Of a DNA stretch of 64,000 bases, positions 30,571 through 41,470 are shown in pieces (within the stretch, counting starts at the first letter, position 1; the number at the start of each line of letters is the position of its first letter). The notes beneath the pieces are model-generated. The model was not told where the DNA came from, made no database searches, and saw nothing but the letters and a program-made list of their open reading frames with translations. The stretch lies in NCBI GenBank assembly GCA_022702485.1, contig JAJIYY010000002.1, forward strand, positions 682,001-746,000, in the 5' to 3' direction. The DNA is from Simplicillium sp. C3G150-2. Lineage: Eukaryota > Ascomycota > Sordariomycetes > Hypocreales > Cordycipitaceae. Made by a program: the position numbers and the translations under genes.

Positions 30571-32989
30571 ATGGCTCCATCAGCCGTAGACGAACAGCCA
30601 CAGGCTCCTGCGCGGGAGGAGAAGACATACCCTCCCGCCAGGATATACGACGTTAAAGAGACGCGATTCGAGAAACCTATCCCTGTTCAAACAGATGGAA
30701 GGAAGCGCGCGCTGGAGCAGCCCGGCGGAGCTGCGATTGTGATTGATAATGGTGCGCACCGCTGCATTCTTTAGCGCCTTTGCGATCCAAGGGCTAACTG
30801 GTTTACAGGATCCTCTGCCGTCCGTGCCGGATGGTCCTTTGACGATGCTCCACGATTTAGTATACCCCCCATCATGGCGAAATACCGCGACCGCAAATTA
30901 GGCAAGACTTTTTCATTTGCTGGATCCGACTGTTACGCCGACACGACGGCTCGAGGACACATTCGCCATGCGTTTGAAGCTGGCACCGGCATCGTTAGCA
31001 ACTGGGATGTGATGGAGCACGTCCTAGACTATGTGTTCTTGAAACTGGGCATGAATAATGAAGCCGGGAACATTGACGTGCCTATTGTCATGACGGAGGC
31101 TGTCGCAAACCTTCCCTATTCACGCAAATGTGAGTGACACGCTGTTCGCTAGGCGTAATCTTGACTGACATTGCGTAGCTATGACTGAAATTATCTTCGA
31201 ATGCTATGGCGCGCCTTCATTAGCCTATGGAATCGACTCCTTATTCTCCTACCGACAAAACAAAGGCAAGACTGGTCTTGTCGTCTCCTCCTCGCACACC
31301 TCTACGCACGTCATTCCTGTCTACAACTCCAAAGCTCTCCTCACACAAGCCACACGATTGAACTGGGGTGGCAACCAAGGTGCAGAATACCTTCTTAAGC
31401 TTCTTCGTCTAAAGTACCCTGCGTTCCAAGGAAAGACGAATGTCTCACAAGCAGAGCATATGCTTCGTGATTTTTGCTACGTCTCCAACGACTTCGATAA
31501 CGAGCTTAAGGGCTACCTCGACTGGACAGGCTTGGAAGACCGAGATATTGTAGTCCAGTACCCATTCACGGAAGAAGTCATTGTACAGAAGAGCGAGGAA
31601 GAGCTGGCCCGTATTGCCGAGCGCAAGAAGGAAAGCGGCCGTCGTTTGCAAGAACAGGCCGCCAGGTTACGCCTTGAACGGCTAGTAAAGAAGGAGAATG
31701 ACTTGGAATACTACAAGAGGCTTCACGCCAAGTTGGAGAATGAGACCACCAAGAAGGAAGTCCGTCGACAACTGGACAGCCACGACCTGAAGGATGAGGC
31801 TGAGCTTGAGAAGATTATGCGAGAGTTGGAGAAGTCGATCAAGAAGGCCCGAACCAAGGACGTCGGTGGTGATCCTGAGCAAGAAGAGGAGAACCCCCCA
31901 GTCTTCGACCTCATTGATATTCCAGATGAGGACCTAGACGAAGCCCAAATCAAGGCCAAACGTCAACAGAAGCTAATGAAATCCAACCACGAGGCTCGCG
32001 CTCGTGCCAAGGCTGAGAAGGAAGCCGAGAAGGCACGCATCGAGGAAGAAGAGCGCCGGGACCGAGACCGCCGCGAGAATGATTTGGAGAACTGGCTTGA
32101 GGAGAAGCGCCAGCACAGACTGGAGACCCTCGCCAAGATCAAGGAACGCGACCTCCTCAAGGCCGACTTGGGCAACCGCAAATCCCTCGCCTCGCAGATC
32201 CGCATGAAGAGCATCGCCAACCTCGCGTCCGATACTCCCACCAAGAAGCGCCGCCGAGGCGGTGACGACGACAACTTTGGCGCCAACGACGACGATTGGG
32301 GTGTATACCGCCAAATCACCGTAGGAGAGAACAGCGACGACGAGCACGAAGAAGAAGACCTCAACGCCACGATCAAAGAACTAGAGCAAGAACTCCTCCA
32401 ATACGACCCGGAGTTTGACTACGAGCAAACCCAAGAAGCTAAGTCGGACTGGTCTCGCTCCCTCCTGCACGCCTTTGCACGCGGTCCTCGTCCCTTCAAC
32501 GAAGCCTCACAAGCCGAACTCAACCAACTGCATCTCAACGTGGAGCGTATCCGTGTTCCTGAAGTCGTATTCCGCCCCTCCATCGCTGGAGTGGACCAAT
32601 CCGGCATCGTAGAGATTGCAGGCGATATCCTCAACCAGCGCCTTTCGAGCATGCCCAACCGCGACGACTTCCTCAAGGACATCTTCCTCACTGGTGGTAA
32701 CACGCTATTCAAGAACTTTGATGATCGCGTGCGTGATGGTCTGCGGGCCTTGTTACCTGCTGATTCGCCGCTGCATGTGCGTATGGCTGAGAATGCGCTC
32801 CTCGATGCTTGGAAGGGAGCTGCGGGTTGGGTTGGATCCTCTGCGTGGAAGGAGGCTGCTATTTCCAAGGAAGAGTATCTCGAGAAGGGCGCGGATTACA
32901 TCAAGGTACGTGAATGTGTGTTATGATAAAAAAAAGTTACAATGACTAACCTGTCCTAGGAGCATGATATGGGTAATTCGTATGCGTAA
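30571..32989 (+). CDS. arp5: actin-related protein Arp5 (INO80 subunit)
   Basis: CDS is join(30571..30751,30809..31129,31179..32905,32960..32989), 752 residues, near yeast Arp5 (755). The introns are 57, 49 and 54 nt. Actin-fold landmarks are AAIVIDNGSSAVRAGW (phosphate loop 1), VPIVMTEAVANLPYSR, the FECYGAPSLAYGIDSLFSY segment, VVSSSHTSTHVIPVY, and near the end ILNQRLSSMPNRDDFLKDIF and LTGGNTLFKNFDDR. A charged, coiled-coil insertion of about 250 residues (Lys/Glu/Arg-rich, about 330-580) splits the actin fold, as known for Arp5. Arp5 with Ies6 forms a submodule of INO80. The last exon encodes only nine residues plus stop. Confidence 0.94.
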
Positions 32990-33374
32990 GGGATTGAGCA
33001 CGGTTTCCGGAGTCCGAAAAAAAAAAAGAGAATGGATGTAAATGTAATGTAGTTTCTGATTTGACTAGTCTGGTGAATGGGATTCTCTTTAACTTTCAAC
33101 CTTCAAACATTCAAAGCGCAAAGGCATGATTCTATTATAGAATAGCGAGGGCAATCCTCCATATAGTCAACATTAACATGCAAAGAGCTCAAAACAAGCT
33201 TTAACGATAAAAGTATACTGTGAGGCCGCTCCTCCCCCAACTTAGTAAGATATCGAAAAAAAAAAAAAAACACATTATCATCAATCCTGTACCACAAGCA
33301 ATACAACGCCTTCCAAAACAGCAGGCACCATACAAAGTAAAACATAAATCACAAAGAACAAAAACAAGTAGGCG
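32990..33374. other. convergent 3' intergenic region
   Basis: 385 bp between arp5 and the bZIP gene, which converge. Contains A-tracts at about 33,018-33,028 and 33,256-33,270. No gene. Confidence 0.6.
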
Positions 33375-34679
33375 CTAAGATTGCTCTGCTACATCTTCAG
33401 GGTTCAGGTGACGGTTAATCTCGTCCGCTGATCGGGTATCTTCGTCTCCGCCTTCGATTTTTGGTGAGAAGGAAGGCGAACCTTGTCTCTCACGCAGTTG
33501 TTCCTGTGCTGCCAGTCCTGCGACGGCCTTGGCCACCGCCTCGAGGGGCGTGCCTGCGCCGGGGTTGCTGGCGGCGTGGTCATGGTGCTGCTGGTGCTGG
33601 TGCTGTTGTTGGTGTTGGTGTTCGTCGATTTGAGTGCTGTTGGCGGTTGCTGAGCCGAGGTTGACGTTTGGTGGAGGGGCAGGTACGTCGCCTGATGTTT
33701 CGAGGAGTCGGGCTTGCAGGTGGAGGACGTAGTCGCGCAGCGCATAGTTCTCGGATTGGATCTGCTTGAAGCTGTTTTCTAGGTCGTTGAATTCGCGGAC
33801 CTGCTGCTCCAGCTTCTTGATGTATCCTTCTTTTCGTTGGCGGAAAGCTCTCTGGAAGGATTGAATGTTAGAAAATGCGTTCCTCGTAGGTAATTGAGTT
33901 GTTAGATAGGTCAACTTACCTGGGCAGCTCTGTTTTGGGCGGCGCGCTTGGACTGCGACAGCTCTCTCTTGGGTTTGCGCGGGTCCTCAGGGATCGAAGG
34001 CGGCGCAGGAGCCAGAGGCGCACCAGGACCAGGCGCACCGGTAGAATTGGGGCTATGGCTGCCCGGGGGTCCCATCTGCATCATGCTTTCGGCTGCTTGG
34101 GCTTGAGCTTGGCTCTGGGCCTCGCGCAAGTCGGGATGGATGTGTGCTTCGACGCCTGTAGAGGCGGGCTGGCCAGCGTCGTTCGAAGGAGTGAACTGGC
34201 GCTCGTCGTATCCATGCGGCGACCGCGAAGCGGCTGGAGAGGCAGAGTGCTCGCTGTCGTGGTTCTGTAGGATTTCAAGCTGTGCGCGAAGTGCCTGCTC
34301 TGTAGGTGGGAGGTTCCAATTAGTAACAAGGACGTCGACGACACAAAAGTGGTGGTGGTGGTGAATGATGCGAGGTACGTCGCGATCGCAAGCTGGAGAC
34401 AATTTACACCGAAGCAAGGCAACTTTCTCGTTTTTGCGTCGCGACGAGATATCCAAAGCTATGCGACTGCGACAACAGCGACAGCCGTGTAAATCGTTGA
34501 TCGTCCCAGCCAAGCTCACTTAGAAGCTCATCAAGGTTGCGATGCCACTGGGAAATCGGGCCAAGATGAAAACGGAGCAGGCGCGCAAAATGAGGCTCAA
34601 GGACAGAATTGACAATTAACAGTACTCAGAAAATAAACTCACCTTGATTGCTTGCGCCGTTGGATGATGCGTGCTGCAT
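33375..34679 (-). CDS. kapC: bZIP transcription factor, kapC-like
   Basis: CDS is complement(join(33375..33851,33920..34299,34643..34679)), 297 residues. The first intron is unusually long (343 nt); the second (68 nt) splits the basic region after NRAAQ. The basic region KRAAQNRAAQRAFRQRK carries the N-x-x-A-Q-x-x-F-R signature of fungal AP-1-like bZIPs. The zipper then runs through IKKLEQQVREFNDLENSF and IQSENYALRDYVLHLQARLL. Order and wording match the KapC group rather than Yap1/Pap1, because no C-terminal Cys-rich domain is present. Flanks are low complexity: Gln/Ala/Pro-rich before the domain and a His/Gln tract after it. KapC-type factors bind AP-1-like sites; links to stress, development or metabolism are from the family. 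Confidence 0.82.
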
Positions 34680-35712
34680 TGCTTGCTTAGAGCTGCTGGG
34701 TTTTCTGACTCAGCACTCTTCTGGGCGTCGCGGGTTGAAGTACTTATTCGAGGCAAGATGGATGATGACTGATGCAAATGATGACTACGCCGAGTCGTAA
34801 CGAGGGAGCGAACGAGGGGTGGGAATGGCTGGGCTGCGGTGGTGGACGTCGGCGCGGGCTGGCTGACGTGAATGCGTTTGATGACTGATGCACTCGGAGG
34901 AATTATGTAACATGAACATGAGGCCAGAGCGAAGGGGAAAGAGAAGAAATATGCGTGGCGGGAAGCGGACGTGATTGGAGGCTGAGAGGGGAAATATGGG
35001 GCGCCTTGCCGCTTTGGGACTGGCCGGTGCTGCTATAGAACACCGACGTCGAGGGGGGTTATTTTTGGAGGGGGTTCTCACTGAGTACAGGAGTTTGGCT
35101 GCTGGGCTGCTTCATAAAGCGGCATCACTTCAGCATTACTACCACTACCTCAAATCGCATGCAGCATTACACAAACCTTCCGCTCAAGGCACTAATAATA
35201 AAATTGTAAAAAAGATCTAAACGATACGGCTGAGGATTCCCTTGTCTCTAAACGATGCTCCGGCTATTCCGGAATTCATTACCCCCGAAAGGACTCCGAA
35301 ACTAACCCTGGTTTGTCAGCATCTGGTCTATTAATTACTTGGCGCCGACTTCAGCCAAAAAGGGAAACCAGAGCACGAAGGCTGTGTACTTCGGCGTTGC
35401 ACCATTGCGGCGACTGAGCACGCTCAGCTATCAGACTACTTATTAGTGCTTTTTTCGTTGATTTATCTAGGTGCTTGTTCGGCGTTGTAAATCACGGCGG
35501 GTGTTGGCAAGATCTCTCTTCGTCTTACACATTGGCACAGCACTGTCAACAATAGACAATGTATAAGCGCAAGTAGTTTATATATTCAGAATAATATGTC
35601 CAATATATGCATATGCCAAAATACATGTAAAAATACAAAGACCGGTCTAATTCTATATCTTTCTCATGAAACTCCCATTGCAATGGTTTGTCATATCCCA
35701 GAGCTGCATGCT
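34680..35712. other. intergenic, bZIP promoter
   Basis: About 1 kb upstream of the bZIP gene (minus) running to the 3' end of the DPBB gene (minus). No coding signal is convincing. Confidence 0.55.
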
Positions 35713-36057
35713 CTAAGCAAAGTGCCAGTCGACATTGATGCGACCAACGGACTCCAAGTCAAATTGGTCAAAGAATCCCTCATCCAAATCAAGTTGATTA
35801 TCTGCACAGCCAGGGCAGCTATCAGCAACAATGCCAGTCAGAGTCTTGCCCTTGTGGTGAACCACAATGCCTTTGCCGCAGTGAGCGCCGCCGTCGTAGT
35901 GGGAATTGGGCAAGGCAACAGCCCAATCCATGTTGTTGATGGGCCATCCGCAGTCGCCGATTCCGTGATTGGGCAGGTAGAAGGTGGCAGATCCTTGGAC
36001 TGCAAGGGCGACGTTGGTAAAAGCGACAATGGAGGTGAGAGGGTGGAAGGAAGGCAT
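35713..36057 (-). CDS. small secreted DPBB (RlpA/barwin-like) protein
   Basis: One exon, 114 residues. The first 22 residues form a signal peptide (MPSFHPLTSIVAFTNVALAV). The rest is a single double-psi beta-barrel domain: SATFYLPNHGIGDCGWP at the start, an AHCGKGIVV strand, then VADSCPGCADNQLDLDEGFF, the typical C-terminal motif with the Asp/Leu pair. Five Cys in the mature part could form two disulfides. Related small fungal proteins are RlpA-like, barwin-like or plant-interaction proteins, some affecting walls, but no enzymatic activity can be claimed. Its promoter is striking, with a TATA box 124 nt upstream and an array of CGG-N5-CCG repeats behind it, so the gene is probably tightly regulated. 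Confidence 0.85.
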   Translation of the reverse strand: MPSFHPLTSIVAFTNVALAVQGSATFYLPNHGIGDCGWPINNMDWAVALPNSHYDGGAHCGKGIVVHHKGKTLTGIVADSCPGCADNQLDLDEGFFDQFDLESVGRINVDWHFA

Positions 36058-36180
36058 TGTGAGGTTTGTTGTGGTTGGGCTTGTTTGTTTGTTTTGTAGG
36101 GGAAAAAGAAGTATGTTTGAGAATGAGATTGTTGTGATTTTTGTTGGAGATTATTTTTGATTTGATGCGATTCAGCTGCC

Positions 36181-36189
36181 CTTTTTATA
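36181..36189 (-). promoter_or_regulatory. TATA box of the DPBB gene
   Basis: TATAAAAAG on the minus strand, 124 nt upstream of the ATG at 36057 and about 66 nt downstream of the nearest CGG-N5-CCG site. Confidence 0.65.
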
Positions 36190-36254
36190 ATTGATCAAGA
36201 TCTTGAGAAACAGCGGCGACAGCGTTCCGACTAGCACCTATTTCCGGGGTGCAA

Positions 36255-36618
36255 CGGTCGTGCCGCTTAGGGAACAATACCATATTGATTCGAGATAACT
36301 CAATATTCAAGTAGGTCAGCTTAGAGAATCGTTATGATCGAAACGCTTGACACAGGTCACTAGTACACGTAGTTGGGTCAAACGGTTACACCGACAAAGT
36401 CTATTGTTAGCAGTCCCGGAGCGACCACAACGGGCAGTCCGACCACGCGAAGTACCCCTTATCAACTATTTCTACGGTAATCAATCTCAAAAGATCGTGA
36501 TCGGCTCAACCGGTCTGATTAACAATGCCATAGTTGCGGGGTTAAGCGAAATGTACCCCGGATGAGGTTGAATTCCCACGTTTCGGTCGTACCGACCTTC
36601 ACCTCACGGAACTCACCG
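36255..36618. promoter_or_regulatory. array of five CGG-N5-CCG inverted repeats
   Basis: Five perfect CGG-N5-CCG sites lie within 340 bp: 36255-36265 (CGGTCGTGCCG), 36383-36393 (CGGTTACACCG), 36431-36441 (CGGGCAGTCCG), 36502-36512 (CGGCTCAACCG) and 36584-36594 (CGGTCGTACCG). A CGG-N6-CCG follows at 36607-36618, and a CGG-N10-CCG lies just below the array at 36214-36229. The first and fifth sites differ by one base. With six fixed bases, about 0.1 such site would be expected here by chance. Inverted CGG triplets are the classic target form of fungal Zn2Cys6 dimers. The array sits just upstream of the TATA box of the DPBB gene. The neighbour on the other side presents its 3' end, so the DPBB gene is the likely target. 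Confidence 0.72.
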
Positions 36619-36689
36619 CACTCCAGATTCATATTTCACGCAATAATAAAGTATTCAAACGTCATTTTTCGCTATATTCCGTCGCTCAA

Positions 36690-38097
36690 CTACGCAAAGT
36701 TCATTCCGTGTCGAGAGTAAGCTGGCTTCTTGTACAACTTTCCTCCCTTCCAGACATGGGTGATATTCTTAGGATCCGTCAGAATATTAATATCCCCCAA
36801 GGGGTTCCCATTCACCGCAATGATATCAGCATCATAACCCTCCTTCAACTGTCCACTCAGGGGCGCCATTCTACCCAAAGTCTCTGGTCCATTGGCCGTC
36901 GCGCACTCAATCGCTTGGAGCGGCGTCATGCCCATCTCCACCGCATACACCAGCTCATTAGCGTTGTTGCCGTGAGACAGTTTCGAAGTCCTATCACTGC
37001 TAGCCATGTCTGTTCCCAAGGCGATCTTGACGCCCTTCTTGATGGCAATCTTGTAAGAGACCTTGGATTGGTCAACTAGCTTGACTAGCTTGCGCTTGAC
37101 AGGCACAGGCAGCTTGTCCATGTAGTCCTTGGCGAGTGTGCGAACGATATGTTGCGTGGGGACAAAGATGGCATCCTTCTCAATCATGAAGTCGGCTACT
37201 TCTTCATCGATGTACATTCCGTGCTCGATACTCTTGACACCGGCGCGCAGACCGGCCATAATGCCAGCTTTTCCGATGGCGTGGGCGGCGACGGCTCGTC
37301 GGCTGCGTCCTGCCTCTTCAACAATGGCGGCGAGCTCTGCGTCGGAGAACTGGCGGTCTTCAGGGTCGTCGTTGAGTGAAAGAACACCGCCCGAGGAGCA
37401 GACTTTGATGACGCGGGCGCCGCGGCGGATCATGCGGCGGACAACCTTGGTGCAGTCCTCGACGCCGTCGCAGATACCTACCGGAGCGCCACCGTACTTC
37501 ATCGCCTCCAGGACGGTGTTGATGGGTTCGTTGTGTTCATCGCCATGGCCACCTGTAATGGAAAGGGCAGCGACGGAGGAGTAGATGTTGGGGCCGACCA
37601 GTACTCCCTTCTCCACGCCCGGTACGAGGTCGTTGGCATAGCCTGCCAGTTCACGCACTGAAGTATACCCAGCATTGAGGGTGGACTTCAAGTCGTCTAC
37701 AGTGATGGCACCAACGAGAGCAGGCGAGCCTGGCAGGAAACTGGCCAGGCCGGTGTTCAGGCTAGTAGCGACATCAAGACCCATGTAGTGAACATGGCAA
37801 TCCCATAGTCCAGGCATGATCACGGAAGCATATGATGGAGTGATACCGCGATACCTAACATCTTGTTAATAGGTGCTTCTTGCAAACATATACAATCACT
37901 CACTTGGAAGGCATCTGAGTGTAAGCGCCCACCCATTCAATCTTGCCAGCCTTGATAGCCAGCGCTCCATTGTGAATCGGCTCACCGCGCCCAGGAATCA
38001 CCAACCCCGCCATCAAGACGGACACCGTCTCACTGTCAACCGGAGACTCGGCATGGATGTGCGCCGCGGGCAGAGGAGGCTGGATAGGAATACGCAT
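36690..38097 (-). CDS. amidohydrolase, ochratoxinase/imidazolonepropionase-like
   Basis: CDS is complement(join(36690..37854,37904..38097)), 452 residues; the intron is 49 nt. It has an amidohydrolase fold with the expected metal ligands: the H-x-H in LWDCHVH, a Lys in RVIKVCSSGG (carboxylated in relatives), His in VAAHAIGKAG, His in SIEHGMYID, and Asp in ALGTDMAS. The N-terminal strand (SVLMAGLVIPGRGEPIHNGA) and the C-terminal GYDADIIAVNGNPL form the usual beta-sandwich. The layout closely follows the fungal ochratoxinase/carboxypeptidase-like amidohydrolases, which hydrolyse amide bonds of acyl amino acids. No signal peptide is visible, so it is probably cytosolic. The actual substrate is unknown. 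Confidence 0.88.
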
Positions 38098-38513
38098 CTT
38101 GTCGAGGTCGTGTTTGAGTGAATCAATTGAAGAAATAAAAAAAAAACCAAGCAACCAATTGCAATTTTGTGTCAATTGGAAATGCTGACAGGTTGAAATC
38201 CAAAGTGCGGAGTTCAGCCGTTTTTAACCTGTAGCAGAGACAGAGGGTTGGGGATTTGGGGGTGCGGGTGCACGATCCGGAGCCGAGAGTTGGGGGAAGC
38301 GCCAGAGCCTGCCACCACGACTCTTCTGCCGCAACTCGCCGCTGCTGCACTCATCCTCTTCAACCGTCTGCCAACGCCACCATATACTCCGCGGAGCTGT
38401 TATTCCCCGTCGGAAACCCAATTGACACCGAAACGCTCTTACACAAGACAACTTCAGCTCCGGGTACAACATCAAGACATCAAGCGTGAAAAAGTACTCA
38501 TCCCTTGACAGCA
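38098..38513. other. divergent promoter region
   Basis: 416 bp between the amidohydrolase (minus) and the pterin dehydratase (plus). Includes an A-run at about 38,136-38,146. No clear operator. Confidence 0.55.
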
Positions 38514-39140
38514 ATGTCCAGGCTCATCAAGAAACTCCAACCATCTCTGTCCAGCAAAGCATTCATTCGCTCCTTTTCATCAGCCATGCAGCCACGCTTC
38601 TCCACGGGGACGGACGAAGCCAAGGCAGCGCAGGACGTGAAGCCACTGCTCAGCACGGAAGGTGGTAGATGGACTCTTGCGGCAGAGGGCCAGGCGCTAG
38701 AGAGATCGTTCAAGTTTAAGACGTTTGCCAAAACATGGGTATGTTTATTTCGCATGCACAGTTCTGGCCAATGGCTTGCAAGTGAATAAGTCGCTGACTG
38801 GCACAGGACTTCATGACGGCCGTTTCGTTGCAGTGCAAACTCAAGAATCATCATCCAGAATGGTCTAATGTATGTCTTGTCATTTGTCACAAACCGTAGT
38901 ATTTATTGTACTGATTGTACTGACGTTCAATAGGTCTATAACACGACGTTCATTCGCTGGACTACACATAATCCTCAAGGATTATCAGACAAAGACATTG
39001 CACTGGCCGCCATTTGCGATTCTGTAGCAAAAGACTTTGGCGAGCTTGATCCTGAACCAGCGTCTTGCACTCTGCCAGGGCTTGCAAATGACGCGGTCGC
39101 TGCTGGAGGAGATTGCTGTACACCAAAGCCAAAGAAATAA
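38514..39140 (+). CDS. pterin-4a-carbinolamine dehydratase, probably mitochondrial
   Basis: CDS is join(38514..38738,38807..38869,38934..39140), 164 residues; introns are 68 and 64 nt. The core is FKTFAKTWDFMTAVSLQCKL, then KNHHPEWSNVYNTTFIRWTTHNPQGLSDKD split across exons 2 and 3. The HHPEW pair plus the downstream Trp-x-x-His and Asp make the PCD/DCoH active site. The first 30 residues are basic and hydroxylated (MSRLIKKLQPSLSSKAFIRS), like a mitochondrial presequence. PCD dehydrates 4a-hydroxy-tetrahydropterin to recycle the cofactor. In fungi, where pterin-dependent hydroxylases are rare, the role is open; some relatives are linked to molybdopterin or have regulatory roles. It shares a promoter region with the amidohydrolase. 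Confidence 0.88.
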
Positions 39141-39421
39141 AGTCTTCACCAACACACACCACGGTGTAATAGGATAATCTTGTATCAACCAGCGCTGAGT
39201 TATTAGAATTTGTCTAGGCCACCCGGGGCATACCCATGTATTATATACAAAAAATGTAGAACTGTCATAAAAAGCTTCGACTCAGTCTGTCGTGATTCCC
39301 AAAACGCCGCAATGCTGCCTCGTAGCTTTAGGCAATTAATCTATTATCGGTTGTTCCGTCTCTACTATTGGTTCCTGTCTTCTACAGGTCCAATATGCTT
39401 ATCGCATGTCGAGTGTTCGTT

Positions 39422-40424
39422 TTACTGAGCCTTCTTGGCGCGGATCTCAGCAAGCTTGCGGTCGCGGCGCTTCTTGTGAGCCTCAGCACCAGCCTCAGTG
39501 TCCAGGGCCCAGTCCCACCAGCGGAAGCTCGAAGCGTAGTTGCCAATGAACTTCTCGTGGTGCATGTCGTGGTGGTCGGCACCAGCCCAGACAGGGAGGA
39601 AATGGCGCAAGCTCCAAGGGAAGTCGTAGCCGCTGTGGGCGTCGATAGCCTGCCACAAACGAAGGATGATCCAGAGGTACATGGTGACGAGGTGAAGCTC
39701 ACCGGTGACAGCAAGGACGACAACGGGAGATCCGACAACGCCCATACCGAGAAGCATAGTCTCGATAGGAGAAGCGTACTCGGATGCAAGGCCGAAAGGA
39801 GCGGAATAGGTATGGTGCAGCTTGTGGATGTTCTTGTAGAGAGGTCCGTAGTGCAGGCAGCGATGGAACCAGTAGTGCCAGGTATCCTCGAGAATGAAGC
39901 AGACGGCGATCTGCATAGCCATCTTCCACAGAGGAGGAAAGGGAACGCCGTAGTCGAGGCCGAGGTAGGTGGCCACGGGGTGGAAGAACCAAATCTGAGG
40001 AAGCTCAGCAGTGAAGTGGCTGACGAGAACGAGGAGCGCGCAGTCCCACTGCTCCTTGAGAGTTGGCATCTTTTGACTCTGGATCTTGTACTTGCGGAAG
40101 TAGGGGATCTGATCCGCGATCATGAAGGGGACGCATCGGCCGAAGTAGACGACTTCGTGCATGACGAAGCTCATGATACCGGTAGCGAGGGTGTCGTTCT
40201 GCATGAACAGGTACCAAGCAGCCCAGAGGCGCTCGGCAACGTTGAGGTGAACATTGTACTTGGAAACTTCCTCGAAGACGGTAAAGTAGTCCGAGGACTG
40301 GTTGGCAGCTTTGAAAGCCGTGAAGGTCGCGTTACTAGAAGGGGGCAAAAGTCAGTCTACTAAATCGATTTTGTTGAGAGGTGGGCATTGGGTGAAAGGA
40401 TCCCAGCACTTACACTGCTTCCAT
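39422..40424 (-). CDS. erg25: C-4 methylsterol oxidase Erg25
   Basis: CDS is complement(join(39422..40334,40414..40424)), 307 residues; the first coding exon is only 11 nt (MEA plus two bases), then a 79-nt intron. Several hydrophobic segments surround the three His clusters of the fatty-acid hydroxylase family: HYWFHRCLHY, HKLHHTYSAP and HHDMHHEKF. These bind the di-iron centre. The C-terminus is Lys/Arg-rich (AHKKRRDRKLAEIRAKKAQ), fitting an ER-retention type tail. Erg25 oxidises the C-4 methyl groups of sterol intermediates in the ER during ergosterol synthesis. All His clusters are intact. It diverges from nca2 across about 1 kb. Confidence 0.93.
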
Positions 40425-41470
40425 GATTTGAACTCCCAGACGTTTGAACACCAATAGACTGTGGTTCAAAAAAGGGAAGAAAAAAGGAAGAGGAGAGTTG
40501 ATGAAGATGGAAGACAAGCGGTGATAAGGGGAGACACGCTGTGGGGGATTTTTATCTTTTCATTAATTCGCCTTGTTTAATTTTTTTCTTTATTTTAACC
40601 TCTGGCTCGGACGGGCCTAGTGTCAGGAGAGGAGATGATGGGCATTGGCTGTTTCCCAGCAGGCAAGTGGCGCTTTTTTTACCGATTGCACCAGGGGACC
40701 GCTGGGGGCCTTCTAGGTACCTTTGCCACTGAGGAATGCTGGCGGGGGGACATTGCAGCGCCTGTCCTCAGTGGCCATCCAGTGGCACCCATGCGCAAAT
40801 GGGCTCATTTTTCCAGAAGCGGGATCCGTCTTCCGGGCGATGGGGGGTGCCAGGAGGCGAGGATGTAAATGGCTGGGTTAATTGCGCCCATCAATTAAAT
40901 CGTGAGAAATCAGGTGAAAATATCAGCTGTTTTCGAATCCATCGATTTGTATGCTACTATTTTTTACTACTTCAATATCGGCTCGGGGTATTTTTTTGTT
41001 TCTCTCCTCTGTCCCGCCACTTGGATCATGAAATTTGGAGCTCGACATTATTTATTATGGTCCCTGAGAACCTGCAGCTGCACTTTCAGCCAAACCCGAA
41101 CACGAGAAGGACGCTAACGATCCCAGAAAACGAACTCGAAAGAGTGGGGACACAAGCAAACACACAGCATTACCGCCAGTACTTCAGCCACGCTGCCACG
41201 GCACGCTGCAAAATGAGTGCCGCCACAGCCACAGGCTAAAACAACTGGGCGCGGGCTCTGGGGTTGCTGCAAGACTTGAGACCGGCATCATTGACACCCG
41301 ATAACCACGCTGTGGTGTCATGCTCAAACATCAATCCCATCCATCCGTCCAGCTCCCCCACATTATTTCAATTACACAGCAGCAACGTTGAGATCGATTA
41401 CATCTGATTCTGCTGTAGCTACTAGCTGCGTCTTTTTTAAAGCTGGTGCGAGCACCATAGCTCCAGCGCC
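40425..41470. other. divergent promoter region between erg25 and nca2
   Basis: About 1 kb with both promoters. No gene or clear site recognised. Confidence 0.55.

Noticed and set aside
39368..40363. 331-codon plus-strand frame opposite erg25
   Set aside because: Antisense shadow of the Erg25 coding exon, which has all His clusters and correct splicing.
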